Part shown: piece after piece, positions 1 to 10,483 of the stretch
How positions within the stretch are numbered: the stretch's first letter is position 1
How the letters are laid out: each line of letters opens with the position of its first letter
Assembly (NCBI GenBank): GCA_022414725.1
Contig: CM039463.1
Coordinates: 74,210,990-74,274,989, forward strand
Source of the DNA: Microglena sp. YARC
Lineage: Eukaryota > Chlorophyta > Chlorophyceae > Chlamydomonadales > Chlamydomonadaceae
Direction of reading: 5' to 3'
DNA length: 64,000 nt
Position numbers and translations under genes: made by a program
The notes under the pieces: model-generated
The model's input: only the letters and a program-made list of their open reading frames with translations
Databases searched by the model: none
What the model was told of the DNA's origin: nothing

Positions 1-64
1 TTTATCTGTCTGTCTGTCTGTTTGATCTGTGTGTGTATTTGCATGGGTGCAGGCTACAGGGGGG

Positions 65-193
65 ATGTCAGCCCCCAATCACATGGGAGGACAGCCGATG
101 GTGAAGAAGCCGCGTCTGATGGTGAAGGAGAAGTTCACCATCCTGTGCAAGAAGCAAGCTTCGGATACTGTAGCACCTGGGGGTGCAGTGCAG
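65..193 (+). CDS. MRG gene, first visible exon
   Basis: The reading MSAPNHMGGQPMVKKPR, then LMVKEKFTILCKKQAS, ends GGAVQ before a GTGGGT donor in phase 0, matching the next exon. The ATG at 65 could be the start, or the exon could begin at AG sites at 52, 59 or 71 with coding upstream of the window. It has no recognisable domain and would be the basic linker before the MRG fold. Support comes from phase agreement and from two diverged copies of its 3' edge in the following intron. Confidence 0.5.
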
Positions 194-416
194 GTGGGTG
201 GGGTCGGGGTTTGGAGAGAGGGAGGGAGTGTGTGTTAGGGGGGGGGGGGGGGGGGGGGGGGCAAGGAGGGAAAGAGGTGGGCAGCGGATGTTTAAGGAGC
301 CGTGGCTGATGGTGAAGGAGAAGTTCGCCATCCTCTGCAAGAAGCAAGCTTCGGGAACTGTTCTGCCTGGGGGGGCAGTGCAGGTGGGTGGGGTTGGGGG
401 GGAGTGTGTGTGTTTG

Positions 417-452
<36 letters not shown>

Positions 453-2446
453 AGGAGGAAAGAGGTGGACAGCCGATGGTTAAGAAGCTGTGGCTGATGG
501 TGAAGGAGACGTTGACCATCCTGTGCAAAAAGCAAGCTTCGGGAACTGTAGTGGCTGGGGGGGACAATACAGGTGGGTGGGGTGGGGGTTTGGGGGAAGT
601 GTGTGTGTGTGTGTGCGTCTCACCTCTCTCTTCCTTACTTCCATATTATTACCCAGCATCAAGCTTTCGGCTCTATGGTTAGGGCCCTGGCCAGGTTCTC
701 AAATTTGCAGATGCCGCCTTCAGTTTCTGGGAATTGTCTATTAAATGAACACAAAATCTGACTTGCCGCCTTAGAAGAGGTAGAGACCTTCTCTCTGCGC
801 TGTCGCGCGGTAGTCCAAGCTCAGGCGCAGTTGCGGTCTGCAAAACCAAATCAACCCAACATAGTAGCCATTCTCCAGTATGTGCAGTACATGCAAAAAG
901 GAGGGTTCCTTCAATCTTATGTCCTGTGGCAGCTCATTCTAATTCCCAATTTCCGTTTTCGTACCTCCAGGGCTCGCTCGTACGTACCCACCACCACCAC
1001 ATTATCACCATCCACCAACACCACCAACACCAATATCACTGCCACACCAGCACATTATCACGACCACAACTACCCCCAATGCCCCTGGCCTACCCCCTAA
1101 CATTCCCCACCTCTCCCTTACCTTCAGGGCTCCTCCTCGTGCCACCACCAACACCACCAATATCACTACCACCAACACCAATATCACTGCCACCAACACC
1201 ACTGGTATCACGACCACAACTGCCCCCAATGCCCCTGGCTTACCCCCTAACATTCCCCACCTCTCCCTTACCCCCAGGGCTCCTCCTCATGCCTCAACCT
1301 TGACGTGCCCCCTGCCTTGAAAAAGCTTTTGTTAGATGATCATACGGCAGTAGCAGATGGAGGCAAGTTGGTTCCATTGCCGCGATCGCCCACTGTTACA
1401 GAACTACTGCAGCGATATGTTCAAGAGGTGAGGCTGTTGGGTGGCATTGGGGGAGGGGGGGGGTAGGTAGCTAGGATGGTGGTGGTGGTAGTTGTGGCAA
1501 TGGTGGTGTAGTTAGGAAGGCAGGGTGGTAGTGGTAATGGTCCAACAATCATACGGCAGTAGCAGATGGCGGCAGGTTGGTCCCTTTGCCGCGATCGCCG
1601 ACTGTAACAGAACTGCTGCAGCGATATGTTCCAGAGGTGAGGCTGCTGGGTGGCGGGGGTAGGTGCGTGCATGCTGTGGTGGTGGTGGTGTAGTTAGGTA
1701 GCTTGGGTGGTGGTGGATGTGGTGTTGTACGGAAGCTCATTGCCGGGATCGTCCACTGTTACAGAACTGCTGCAGCGATACTTGCAAGAGGTGAGGCAGT
1801 TGGGTGGCATTGGGGGTGGTGGTGGTGACGTTCGGTTGCTAGGGTGGTAGTGGCCTTAGGTTGCTTGTGTGGTAGTGGTGTGGTCCAACGATCATACATC
1901 AGGTGCGGATGGCGGCAATTTAGTCCCATTGCCGCGGTTGTCCACTGTAACCGAACTACTACATTGGTGAGGCAGGCCTGGGGCTTGGAACTTGTGGGGC
2001 TTGGAGGGGTTGGGGGGTAACGGTGTTGGGTTGGTTGACGGCAGTGATGCCAGGTTGGGGGGTAAAGGTGGTGGTTGCCTGGGGGATTGGAACGAGGGGG
2101 GTATTGGAGGGGTTGGGGGGTAACAGTGTTGTGTTGGTTGTAGTGATGCGAGCCTGGCTTGGGGGGCTTGGGGGATAGAAGGCGTTTGGAGGGAGGGGGG
2201 GTTGGGGAGGTTGGTGGCAGGGGAGGGGGGTTGGGGAGGTTGGTGGGAGGGTTGGGGGGGTTGTTGGCAGTGAGGCAGGCCTGGGGGAAGAGGGGCTTGG
2301 GGGGGATTGGAGGATAGAAGGTGTTGGGTGACAGGGGGGTTGGGGGATAGAAGACGTTGGTAGAGAGGGGGGTTGGGGGGTTGACGGCAAGTGATGGCAG
2401 GCCTGCGGGGGAGGGGGGATGGAGGAGGTGAAGGGGGGGGAGGGGC

Positions 2447-2478
<32 letters not shown>

Positions 2479-2584
2479 TCGAGCACAGCAGCCCTTCCAG
2501 CCCCCAAGCACCAACTCTTACGCACAGTGAATGAGGAGGAGGTTGCCCATACACGCCGCACACACACACACACCACTTCCCCCC

Positions 2585-2615
<31 letters not shown>

Positions 2616-5600
2616 ACACCACTAACCCACACACACCACTAACCCACCCCTAGTCCCACGACCAGCGCGGAAGCTCAGTAAATGAGGAGGAGGTTGCACA
2701 TGGGCTGAGGTCTTACTTCGACAAAAGTTTGGAAGCTGTACTTCTGTACCGCTCAGAACGTGCGCATGCAGCCAAGGTGAGAGTTGGTTGAGTATTGGTT
2801 GGGTTGCACATGGGCCGGGGTCGTACTTTGACAAGAGTTTGGAAGCTGTACTGCTGTACCGCTCAGAACATGCGCATGCAGCCAAGATGAGGGTTGGTTG
2901 AGTATTGGTTGGGTATTGGTTTGGTTGCGTTGTGTATGTGTATGCATATATGTAGGGGTCGGCAATATGATATCATGTCATCATATGATATCATATGATG
3001 CCGGTGGTCTGACTAGGTAACTTTGGCCTGGGCCATCTTAGCATATGATATTAAATCATGTGATGTTTATATGATATCATATGATATCATACTTGTCTTT
3101 GGTCAACATCATATGATTTGCCGTTCCCTACATATATGTGGGTATATATGTGTGTATCTATTTGTATATGTGTATTTGTATTTGCATGTGTATATGTGTT
3201 TGGATTTGTGTGTACATGTGTATCTATTTGTATGCCTGTGCTAATATGTGTGTGCATATATGTGTGTATACGTGGGGACCGTCAAATCATATGATGTTGA
3301 CCGAAGACGAGTATGATATCGTATGATTTAATATCATATGATATGATGCCCTAGGCCAAAGTTACCTGCTCAGACCGCCGGCATCATATGATATCATATT
3401 GCCAATCCCTATGTGGGTATGTTATATATATATGGGTATATATGTGAAGCTGTTTAACCTCACATCCCTATGTGTATGTTATATGTATGTGGGTAGACAT
3501 GTCAAGCTGTTTAACCTCACATCCCTATGTGTATGTTATATGTATATGGGTAGACATGTCAAGCTGTTTAACCTCACATCCCTATGTGTATGTTATATGT
3601 ATATGAGTATATATGTGAAGCTGTTTAACCTCACATCCCTATGTGTATGTTATATGTATATGGGTATATATGTGAAGCTGTTTAACCTCACATCCCTATG
3701 TGTATGTTGTATGTATATGGGTATATATGTGAAGCTGTTTAACCTCACATCCCTATGTGTATGTTATATATATATGAGTATATATGTGAAGCTGTTTAAC
3801 CTCACATCCCTATGTGTATGTTATATGTATATGGGTATATATGTGAAGCTGTTTAACCTCACATCCCTATGTGTATGTTATATGTATGTGGGTATATATG
3901 TGAAGCTGTTTAACCTCACATCCCTATGTGTATGTTATATGTATATGGGTATATATGTGAAGCTGTTTAACCTCTCATCCCTATGTGTATGTTATATGTA
4001 TATGGGTATATATGTGAAGCTGTTTAACCTCACATCCCTATGTGTATGTTATATGTATATGAGTATACATGTCAAGCTGTTTAACCTCACATCCCTATGT
4101 GTATGTTATATGTATATGAGTATACATGTCAAGCTGTTTAACCTCACAGCCCCTGTGCCTTAGCTATCCGTGTGTTCACGCGCTCAGCAAGTACTGGGAA
4201 CACCAGGTAGGGAGTGGTGGTGTGTGGAGTGTGTGTATCTGTGTGTGCCTGTGTGTGTGGTTTGGTGTCATGGGGGGCCTTGGACACAGATTCCCATAAA
4301 GCCCAGTGCACGAAGAGAGGAGCCCTGGCCTGAAGCATGTAAAACACAAGAAACACATGTATTACACATTATGATAACACCTGGTAGGGAGTGGTGGTGT
4401 GTGGAGTGTGTGTGTGCCTGTGTGTGTGGTTTGGTGTCATGGGGGGGCTTGGACACAGATTCCCATAAAGCCCAGTGCACGAAGAGAGGAGCCCTGGCCT
4501 GAAGCATGTAAAACACAAGAAACACATGTATTAGTATTCGTGTATTACACATAATGATAACACCTGGAAGGGTGTGCTATTGAGGGAGCCCTGTCTTACG
4601 GTGGTAGGGAACGGGCTGCTACTTAACCTAGACAAAGCTACCATGGCGGTTGACAGCGACCGCGGAAACTAAAGCGCACTCGTAGGGATTCGAACCCTGC
4701 ACCTACATCATTTCACCAAGCTGTACGCGCTCACCAAGATACCAACCCCCATGCTTTCATGTGGCCAACCAACCTTCAACCAACCTGCACCCATCTGCAA
4801 CCCAAACTGCAACCAACATTTAACCACCCTCAATGCTACCCTGTAGGCCTGGTCAGTAGGTCAGGTGGTCAGCAGCGTGTTTGGTGCATAGCACTTCTGT
4901 GTGTATGTGTTTGCATATGTCTGTGTGAATGTTTGTATATGTGTGAATGTGCATGTGTGTGTGAATGAGAATAATGTATGTGTGTGAATGAGAATAATGT
5001 TTGTGTGCGATGTGAATGTTCATGCGTGCCCTCACATCTCATTTATGGTTTGCTTCATGTAGGCCTTGTCCAGAGGTCTGGTGGCCAGCAGCGTGTTTGG
5101 CGCAGAGCACTTGTGCCGGCCCTCTCATCATCAACATGTGGCCATTCATGTGCTCACCACCCACAATGCTTTCGTATAAGCCTTGCTAGGAGGTCTGGTG
5201 GCCAACCAACCAACCTTCAACCAACCTACAACCCAAACTACAACCACTCTCAATGCTTTCGTATAGGCCTTGCTAGGAGGTCTGGTGGCCAACCAACCAA
5301 CCTTCAACCAACCTACAACCCAAACTACAACCACTCTCAATGCTTTCGTATAGGCCTTGCTAGGAGGTCTGGTGGCCAACCAACCAACCTTCAACCAACC
5401 TACAACCCAAACTACAACCACCCTCAATGCTTTCGTATAGGCCTTGCTAGGAGGTCTGGTGGCCAACTAACCAACCTTCAACCAAACTACAACCCAAACT
5501 ACAACCACCCTCAATGCTTTCGTATAGGCCTTGCTAGGAGGTCTGGTGGCCAACCAACCAACCTACAACCAACCTACAACCCAACCTACAACCACCCCCA

Positions 5601-6949
5601 ATGCTTTCGTATAGGCCTTGCTCGGAGGTCTGGTGGCAAGCAGTGTGTTTGGCTCAGATCACTTGTGTGTATGTGTGTATATGTATGTGTGTGTGTGTGT
5701 ATATGTATGTGTGTGTGTATATGTATGTGTGTGTGTATATGTATGTGTGTGTGTATGTGTATGTGTATACGTATGTGTGTGTGTGTCCATGCGTGCCCTC
5801 ACATCTCATTTGCCTCTGCCATCCGCGGTTCCATGCCCTCACCACCCTCAATGCGTGTAGGCCTTGTCAGGAGGCCTGGTGGCCAGCCAACCAACCAACC
5901 TACAACCCAAACTACAACCCAAACTACAACCACCCTCAATGCTTGCGTGTAGGCCTTGTCAGGTGGTCTTGTGGCCAGCAGCGTGTTTGGGGCAGAGCAC
6001 TTGTGCCGGTTGTTTATCAAGCTGCCTGACTTGTTGATCGCCGCATCGGCGTCAGAGGAGCAGGTGGTCAATGTTGGCATCATGGTGCAGGTGGGTGTTA
6101 GCATGGGGGTGGGGTTAGTGTGTGCGTGTGGGGGGGTGGGGGGGGGGGGGGGGGGGGGGAACTTGCTGAAAGCAGCATCGGCGTCAGAGGAGCAGGTGAT
6201 CAATGTTGGCATCATGGTTTTAGGTGGGTATTAGCTTGGTGGGGGGATCGATAATACTATATTTATATATATTATCGACCCCCCACCAAGATAATACCCA
6301 CTAAACCATGATGCCAACATTGATCACCTGCTCCTCTGACGCTGATGCTGCAATCAACAAGTCTACCCCCCACCCCCCACCCCCACCCCCTACACAAACA
6401 CCCACACCACCACTGACCCCACCACCATGCTAATACATATATATATACATACATACACACATTATAATATGATACATTATATAATGTATAGTACATCATG
6501 TTATAATGTATAATATATCATTTTATACATTATAGTTACTTATATATACTTAAATTCACACATATACTTAAATTCACACATATATGTATGTATCATATTA
6601 TACATTATAGTACTATATATATACTTTAAATCACATCAACTTCACCACTATCAGAGACCGAGTGCTGAGCAAGTTTGAACCTCAAACAGATTTCACCAGC
6701 AGCTGCCCCCCCCCCCCCCCCCCCCCCCCCCTTTGCACAATTTCGACTTTTTCAATGGTTTCGGGGCTTCCGTACCCCAAAGCCCCGATTCTGACATGCG
6801 GTACACAAGCAACTTTTTAGCGCCCCCCCTGACTTCAGTCTACTGAAATTCACATCAAACTGCACCACTTACAGGATGTGATGTTGTGGATGTCTGACAA
6901 CATCGGCACCCTCTTTCTGCCCAAGGAGAAGTACATCAATGCCCCTTGA
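65..6949 (+). CDS. MRG-domain protein (MRG15/MORF4/Eaf3 family), six exons, possibly 5'-partial
   Basis: Proposed join: 65-193, 1278-1427, 2654-2776, 4164-4206, 5963-6090, 6875-6949. All junctions are GT-AG and the phases agree (0,0,0,1,0). The joined protein follows the MRG domain in order: VPPALKKLLLDD, LVPLPRSPTVTELL, the helix GLRSYFDKSLEAVLLYRSER, then FGAEHLCRLFIKLPDLL and a C-terminal GTLFLPKEKY. Members of this family bind partner proteins through the MRG domain in histone acetyltransferase and deacetylase complexes in the nucleus, and many carry an N-terminal chromodomain that reads methylated H3K36. No chromodomain is visible, so either it lies left of the window or this is a chromodomain-less form like MORF4/MRGX. 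Family assignment is strong; the 5' end and the 43-nt exon are the weak points. Confidence 0.85.
194..1277 (+). repeat. MRG intron 1: donor-edge and acceptor-edge copies
   Basis: Two donor-edge copies (about 285-390 and 470-585) repeat the end of the first exon with GCAGGTGGGTGGGG, each preceded by poly-G (239-262, 420-450). Bases 586-965 show no array and no gene. Acceptor-edge starts CAGGGCTC occur near 970 and 1125 before the true one at 1277. CA-rich (CACCAACAC) repeats lie between. A stretch of about 65 bp ending in the acceptor is duplicated (about 1061-1130 and 1215-1280). Confidence 0.8.
1278..1427 (+). CDS. MRG gene, exon with start of MRG domain
   Basis: Fifty codons, phase 0 to 0. 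It encodes LDVPPALKKLLLDDHTAVAD and then LVPLPRSPTVTELLQRYVQE. This matches the family pattern 'P..LKK.L.DD' followed by 'LPR.PTV..IL..Y'. The acceptor is CCCCCAG at 1271-1277 and the donor is GAG|GTGAGG. Three diverged partial copies of the 3' half follow in the intron. Confidence 0.88.
1428..2653 (+). repeat. MRG intron 2: donor-edge copies, G-rich array, poly-G to poly-C switch
   Basis: Partial copies of exon 1278-1427 with its donor lie at about 1540-1637, 1730-1793 and 1880-1968. From 1968 to 2440 a TTGGGGGG/GAGGCAGGCCTGGG array runs into poly-G at 2450-2475. A single acceptor-edge copy (about 2480-2552, GAATGAGGAGGAGGTTGCC) follows. Then come poly-C (2581-2600), a CA microsatellite and the true acceptor. 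Confidence 0.8.
2654..2776 (+). CDS. MRG gene, central MRG-domain exon
   Basis: Forty-one codons containing NEEEVAHGLRSYFDKSLEAV and LLYRSERAHAAK. The family signature is 'G...YFD..L...LLY..ER'. The acceptor after CCCCTAG gives an N-terminal SHDQ; a second in-frame AG at 2664-2665 would drop four residues. The donor is AAG|GTGAGA. A copy 27 bp downstream has a destroyed donor (AAG|ATGAGG). Confidence 0.88.
2953..3131. mobile_element. AT-rich MITE, copy 1 (ATATGATATCAT family)
   Basis: The ends are inverted repeats: GTAGGGGTCGGCAA on the left and TTTGCCGTTCCCTAC on the right. The interior is rich in CATATGATATCAT palindromes. ATATAT abuts both ends and may be a target-site duplication. It has no coding capacity, so it would be non-autonomous. 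Confidence 0.65.
3269..3415. mobile_element. AT-rich MITE, copy 2 (inverted, shortened)
   Basis: It carries the same landmarks as the copy at 2953-3131 in reverse order: GACCGTCAAATCATATGATG first, then GGCCAAAGTTACCTG and CCGGCATCATATGATATCAT. The ends are more diverged (GTGGGGACCG, CCAATCCCTAT) and the middle is shorter. Confidence 0.6.
4164..4206 (+). CDS. MRG gene, 43-nt microexon
   Basis: Between CCTTAG and the donor CAG|GTAGGG, the phase-0 reading is LSVCSRAQQVLGTP plus one base. That base joins the next exon in phase 1 as GGLVASSVFGAEHL. This part of MRG is a variable loop, so homology does not prove it; phase and splice sites do. Its acceptor region looks like the parent of the 57-bp array that precedes it. 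Confidence 0.6.
4207..5962 (+). repeat. MRG intron 4: 176-bp donor duplication, SINE, acceptor-edge array
   Basis: Bases 4207-4382 and 4383-4558 are two tandem copies of the intron start, including the donor GGTAGGGAGTGGTGG. A tRNA-derived SINE lies at about 4549-4745. From 4845 to 5962 about ten copies of the downstream exon edge occur (GGCCTTGCTAGGAGGTCTGG and variants), spaced by CCAACCAACCTTCAACC repeats. Some reach GCGTGTTTGGCGCAGAGCAC. A GT microsatellite occupies 5665-5790. Confidence 0.85.
4549..4745 (-). mobile_element. tRNA-derived SINE, copy on the minus strand
   Basis: Read on the minus strand it begins TGGTGAGCGCGTACAGC (A-box-like), has a B box GGTTCGAATCC, then CGCGGTCGCTGTCAACCGCC, AGTAGCAGCCCGTTCCC and an end near GGTGTTATCATTATG. 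The same order is found at 60300-60490 and, without the tRNA head, at about 12890-13018. The tRNA-like head does not fold into a clear functional tRNA with acceptor stem. Confidence 0.7.
5963..6090 (+). CDS. MRG gene, GAEHL exon
   Basis: Two completing bases and 42 codons: GLVASSVFGAEHLCRLFIKL, then PDLLIAASASEEQVVNVGI and MVQ. FGAEHLCRLFIKLP is the most conserved MRG stretch (YGAEHLLRLFVKLPELL in plants). The acceptor is CTTGTCAG and the donor CAG|GTGGGT. About nine decayed copies of its 5' edge lie upstream. A direct and an inverted copy of its 3' edge lie downstream. Confidence 0.9.
6091..6874 (+). repeat. MRG intron 5: direct and inverted exon-edge copies forming a hairpin
   Basis: Poly-G at 6131-6159 is followed by a direct donor-edge copy (about 6160-6225) and an inverted copy on the opposite strand (about 6290-6363), centred near 6262 on an AT-rich loop. 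AT-rich imperfect palindromes fill 6430-6620. A degenerate acceptor-edge copy is at 6625-6660. Poly-C lies at 6711-6732, before the true acceptor. Confidence 0.8.
6875..6949 (+). CDS. MRG gene, last exon with stop
   Basis: The reading DVMLWMSDNIGTLFLPKEKY then INAP and TGA (6947-6949) aligns with the C-terminal MRG helix and 'F..eY' ending. It continues the previous exon in phase 0. The acceptor is CACTTACAG. A diverged acceptor-edge copy (CACTATCAG) is at about 6630-6660. Confidence 0.85.
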   Translation, partial: DVMLWMSDNIGTLFLPKEKYINAP

Positions 6950-7420
6950 ACGTTCACGGCAAACATGACAATACCCTTAAGCTACAAGCCCCTTCAGCTA
7001 CAACGCAAATCAGGTCTCAGGTTCTATGAGTGATAGGATCAGTCAGCTACAACGCCATTCAGATCTCAGGTTCTATGAGTGATAGGATATGTCAGCTACA
7101 ACGCTATTCAGATCTCAGGTTCTATGAGTGATAGGATCAGTCAGCTACAACGCCATTCAGATCTCAGGTTCTATGAGTGATAGGATCTGTCAGCTACAAC
7201 GCCATTCAGATCTAAGGTCCTATGAGCAACAGGATCTGTCAGCTACAACACCCTTCAGCTACAGTTTCCTTCAGATCTAAGGTCCTATGAGCAACAGGAT
7301 ATGTCAGCTACAACACCCTTCACCTACAGTGACCTTCAGATCTAAGGTCCTATGAGCAACAGGATATGTCAGCTACAATGGCCATCAGTAATAGGCTCCT
7401 GTAAACGACAGGACCTTACA
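6950..7420 (+). repeat. 49-bp tandem repeat downstream of the MRG gene
   Basis: Roughly eight units of GTCAGCTACAACGCCATTCA followed by ATCTCAGGTTCTATGAG, with the later units diverged. It starts right after the stop codon and so may lie in the 3' UTR. No edge copy of the last exon is obvious here. TGTAA, a poly(A) signal in green algae, occurs near 7398, but I cannot assign the transcript end. Confidence 0.7.
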
Positions 7421-9498
7421 GCCCAGTAGGGGGGGGGGCAGAGCTGGACAGGTGGGTGGTGGTGGTGAATGCCCTTTACTCATAGGGTGCTATGAAACGT
7501 GTGACAAAACCCGAACCCCAGATGCATTTTTTGTAGGAGCTTTACATTGGGAAGAGGGGCTGATGGTGGTGTGTGTGGGACGCATGAACTTGTGGTTTTC
7601 CCTTTTTCAAATTTCGTTTTTCCAGTTTACTGTTGGGTGTACAAGGACTACGCTTATAACGCACTGTTTCTTTTTGGGGCTATGTGACGGAATGACACCT
7701 TCTGGTGGAGAGAGGCACAGATATATGTTGACTCAAGGCATCTTTACACGCTGGTGGCTGGACTATATCCAGCCGACAGTCAACTATGAGACTGGGTTAC
7801 GGGCTTAGGAATGCGGCTCTGTCCACGAGGACACGCCACTGTCAGTTAGACTGACCTAGCTGTCGCTAGACTCTGGCACTACGTATAGCAGCTCAAGGGC
7901 AGCTCCTGTCCCCCGTCTTTCGGTGAAACCTGAAGCCAGCTAGTGCATATATAAGCTGGCATGACGGGCATTCTAACTTGAACTTGAACTTGGTTACATA
8001 GCTTCAGCCAGCAATTTGGCTGCTCGCCGTCTGACGGGCATTCCAATGCACCACATAGATTTGGGCTTCACCCAGTGGCTGGCTCATGGAGCTGACTGGA
8101 AGCTGCCATGCGTAGCCCCAAAAAGAAAGAGTGGAATGAGTATCGATGTTACTGCTGGCCAAGCATTAGAACTAGTTGTTCCCTACATGTTTGATTCAGA
8201 ATTCGCTGGGTAGCCAAATGGACTATGTAGTTTGTAGTATGTTTAGTTGGATTGATTACAATATTGCATGGTATATTAGCTTCCAGGGAATCCAGGCCCC
8301 TCATTGTCTACAGGCAGAGTCATTTGGGAATGGTTACATGATTGATTAGTGTTCAAGCTGCGCACTGCCTGCGGGGGGAGCCAACATTTTGAATTTGAAT
8401 TGTTACATGGACGATGTTACGTTGTGTATACATTCTTTTCAAGGAAAAGGAGGTAACCCACTCCCATCTGCCCCAAACAGTAGTATACAAATTGTCTCCC
8501 CCCCACCCCTTCAATATAATTAAGAGGCTCAACTTGAAATTGAAATTGTTACATCCGTGTAATACCGTTACTCACAGGACATGAAGTTAAGGACACCATA
8601 GTGTAACTTGAAATTATATATAGATTACGGGTATTTACACTTAATGACGAACATCAGGACCGTGACGTCGACCTTCACCACCGACGGAGATCGAGATCCC
8701 TGTCCACTTCACACCAACTGCAACGGGCTGGCGCACATTGTGTCATCCTCAAAATTCCTACACAGGAATTGTCTGGTATTCAAAATTCAGTTCTGCCCCC
8801 CCTTTGGTTTGCCCAAGTACCGTAGTCACCCTTCACCTTCGCAGGGGGCGGCCAGAAACATTATTTCAAACAAAATAGTAGCAAGACAGTTTTCTAAGCA
8901 TAGTTCAGCTACACTTCCCCTTGGGGGTAGTCATCCAACTCGGACCCAATGTCGAATGGGCCTTGACCGGAGGCGAGTCCAGGTTTCGTCCCAGTCAGGC
9001 AAATGATGGCAGCAGGGAGGCTCAATAAAGGCACCCCAATAGACACATGATGACACCAAATCTGTAACCAAGGCAAACCAAGGACTGCTTTTATTATTGT
9101 TATTAAAAGTGGGGGTGGGAGGGAGGGGGAACACACAAACACACACAAACATGTAACCAAAGGACTGCTTTTATTATTATCATTATTATTATTATTATTA
9201 TAGTTGGGGGTCGAATCGGGGTTGGGTGGGTGGGAGGGGAACACACACACACATATGACATATCCCCCCCCCCCCCCCCCCCCCCCCCACGCACACCACA
9301 CACACACACACACACACACACACATTCACTCATAACCACCCATTCACCCATCCATACCCATCCATACCCATCCATACCACCCACCCATACACTCAAGTGG
9401 TGTCAATGAACTGCCCTTGTCAAAACAAACTCAATGGTGGTCATTTGGAGGCCTGAGTAAAAAAGATAGCATAACAACTGAGGAAGGCTGATTCCCCC

Positions 9499-9535
<37 letters not shown>

Positions 9536-9760
9536 TTCCCCAAATGAGGTGCTTGGAATGACCTGAAAATTAGCTTAAAACATAGCCCTTGAATCGTGCC
9601 ATTACAGCCCCATTCTCAGAGGAAGAAAAAACGATCGACCTTATTGAAAATTTGGAGCCCTGGGCTACCGTACTCCCGCTAACGATAACAATGTTGTGTT
9701 TTTACGTTTTTTAGATTTTGCCACTGGGAAAATGATATCTGGTCATGGATATCAGTAGGA
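7421..9760. other. Intergenic, no gene supported
   Basis: Short open frames exist (for example 7452-7808) but have no recognisable domain. Bases 7815-8010 look like a SINE-type 3' end finishing in ACTTGAACTTGAACTTGG. Similar TTGAA-type tails occur near 8395, 8535 and 8610. Bases 9050-9190 have ATT/GTT microsatellites. CA repeats and poly-C (9264-9288, 9502-9535) follow. Confidence 0.45.
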
Positions 9761-9862
9761 TATATGTTACAGTCCAGGGGTAGGCCAAATAGGCTAAATG
9801 GACTTGTCCAACCGTCTAGGAAATGTTGTTTTCTGTAGACGTCACTGTTGGTGCATCTGTTT

Positions 9863-10049
9863 CAGGGTGCTTCAAATTGCCAAATTGGCCAGCGCACTTG
9901 AAAACAAAAAAACTGCGCTTTGTTGTGCATAAAGCGCAAAAAATGCTTGCTGCGCCCACAGGGAGTTGCAAAAAACTGCGCTTAAAACGATGAGGGGGTC
10001 AAAAAGTCAGCGCTCAAAAGCGCAAAAGCGCGCGCTTTGAAGTACCCTG
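9863..10049. mobile_element. hAT-type MITE, copy 1, with perfect 8-bp target duplication
   Basis: The element starts CAGGGTGCTTCAAA and ends TTTGAAGTACCCTG, an inverted repeat of about 14 bp. ATCTGTTT flanks it exactly on both sides (9855-9862 and 10050-10057). CAGGG ends with 8-bp duplications are typical of the hAT superfamily. The interior is rich in GCGC/AAGCGC and has no reading frame. Confidence 0.85.
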
Positions 10050-10288
10050 ATCTGTTTACAGCAGAGTGAAGATAACAATAGTCGCTGAAGAGCGATAGAT
10101 AAAGAGATCAAATGCATACTGCATAGCTGGCACAGGCCAGTTTTTTTCGTTTTTGAAGCCTCCCCTTTCCATAGCTATTCTGGTTCCGGAGCCGTCCACA
10201 GGCGTCTGTCGGCAGACGACACGTGCCCGTGATGGGACTCAGTCAAGTGCGTACTTCGCCTACTCTAGAGATGACATATAGTCAGACT

Positions 10289-10483
10289 CAGGGTAATTCA
10301 AAGCGCGCGCTTTTGCGCTTTTGAGCGCTGACTTTTTGACCCCCTCTGCGCTTTAAGCGCAATTTTTTGCAACCCCTTGTGGGCGCTGCAAGCAATTTTT
10401 GCGCTCTTTGCACTACAAAGCGCAGTTTGTTTGGTTTCAAGTGCGCTAAAGCGCTGGCCAATTTGGCCATTTGAAGTACCCTG
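10289..10483. mobile_element. hAT-type MITE, copy 2, opposite orientation
   Basis: It is a reverse-oriented relative of the element at 9863-10049, sharing GCGCGCGCTTTTGCGCTTTT and GCTGACTTTTTGACCCCCTC. The ends are CAGGGTAATTCAAA and TTTGAAGTACCCTG. The flanks GTCAGACT (10281-10288) and GCCAGGCT (10484-10491) match at 6 of 8 positions, consistent with an older duplication. Confidence 0.8.

Larger units (their letters stand above)
2777..4163 (+). repeat. MRG intron 3: donor-dead exon copy, two MITEs, 57-bp minisatellite
   Basis: A copy of the exon 3' half lies at about 2803-2886. Bases 2945-3415 hold two AT-rich MITEs in opposite orientation (listed separately). Bases 3400-4145 hold about 13 copies of a 57-bp unit containing AAGCTGTTTAACCTCACATC and CTATGTGTATGTT. 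The unit resembles the true acceptor region at 4133-4180, so the array looks like amplified acceptor edge. Because 57 is a multiple of 3, it is open in one frame, but I do not regard that as a gene. Confidence 0.75.

Noticed and set aside
3399..4163. A 254-residue open frame of a 19-residue repeat (VKLFNLTSLCVCYMYMGIY)
   Set aside because: It is the translation of a 57-bp non-coding minisatellite whose length is a multiple of three. It lies inside a MRG intron and has no start context or homology.
4640..4745. Possible tRNA gene on the minus strand
   Set aside because: It has A- and B-box-like sequences but no clear cloverleaf, and it is followed by the conserved SINE body also found at 60300-60490.
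5170..5650. Regular direct repeats resembling a CRISPR array
   Set aside because: The spacers are repeats too, the units match the downstream exon edge, and the context is eukaryotic.
9103..9396. Several Cys/Val/Gly-rich open frames on either strand in GT/CA tracts (here and throughout)
   Set aside because: They are translations of simple repeats and poly-G/poly-C and carry no domain.
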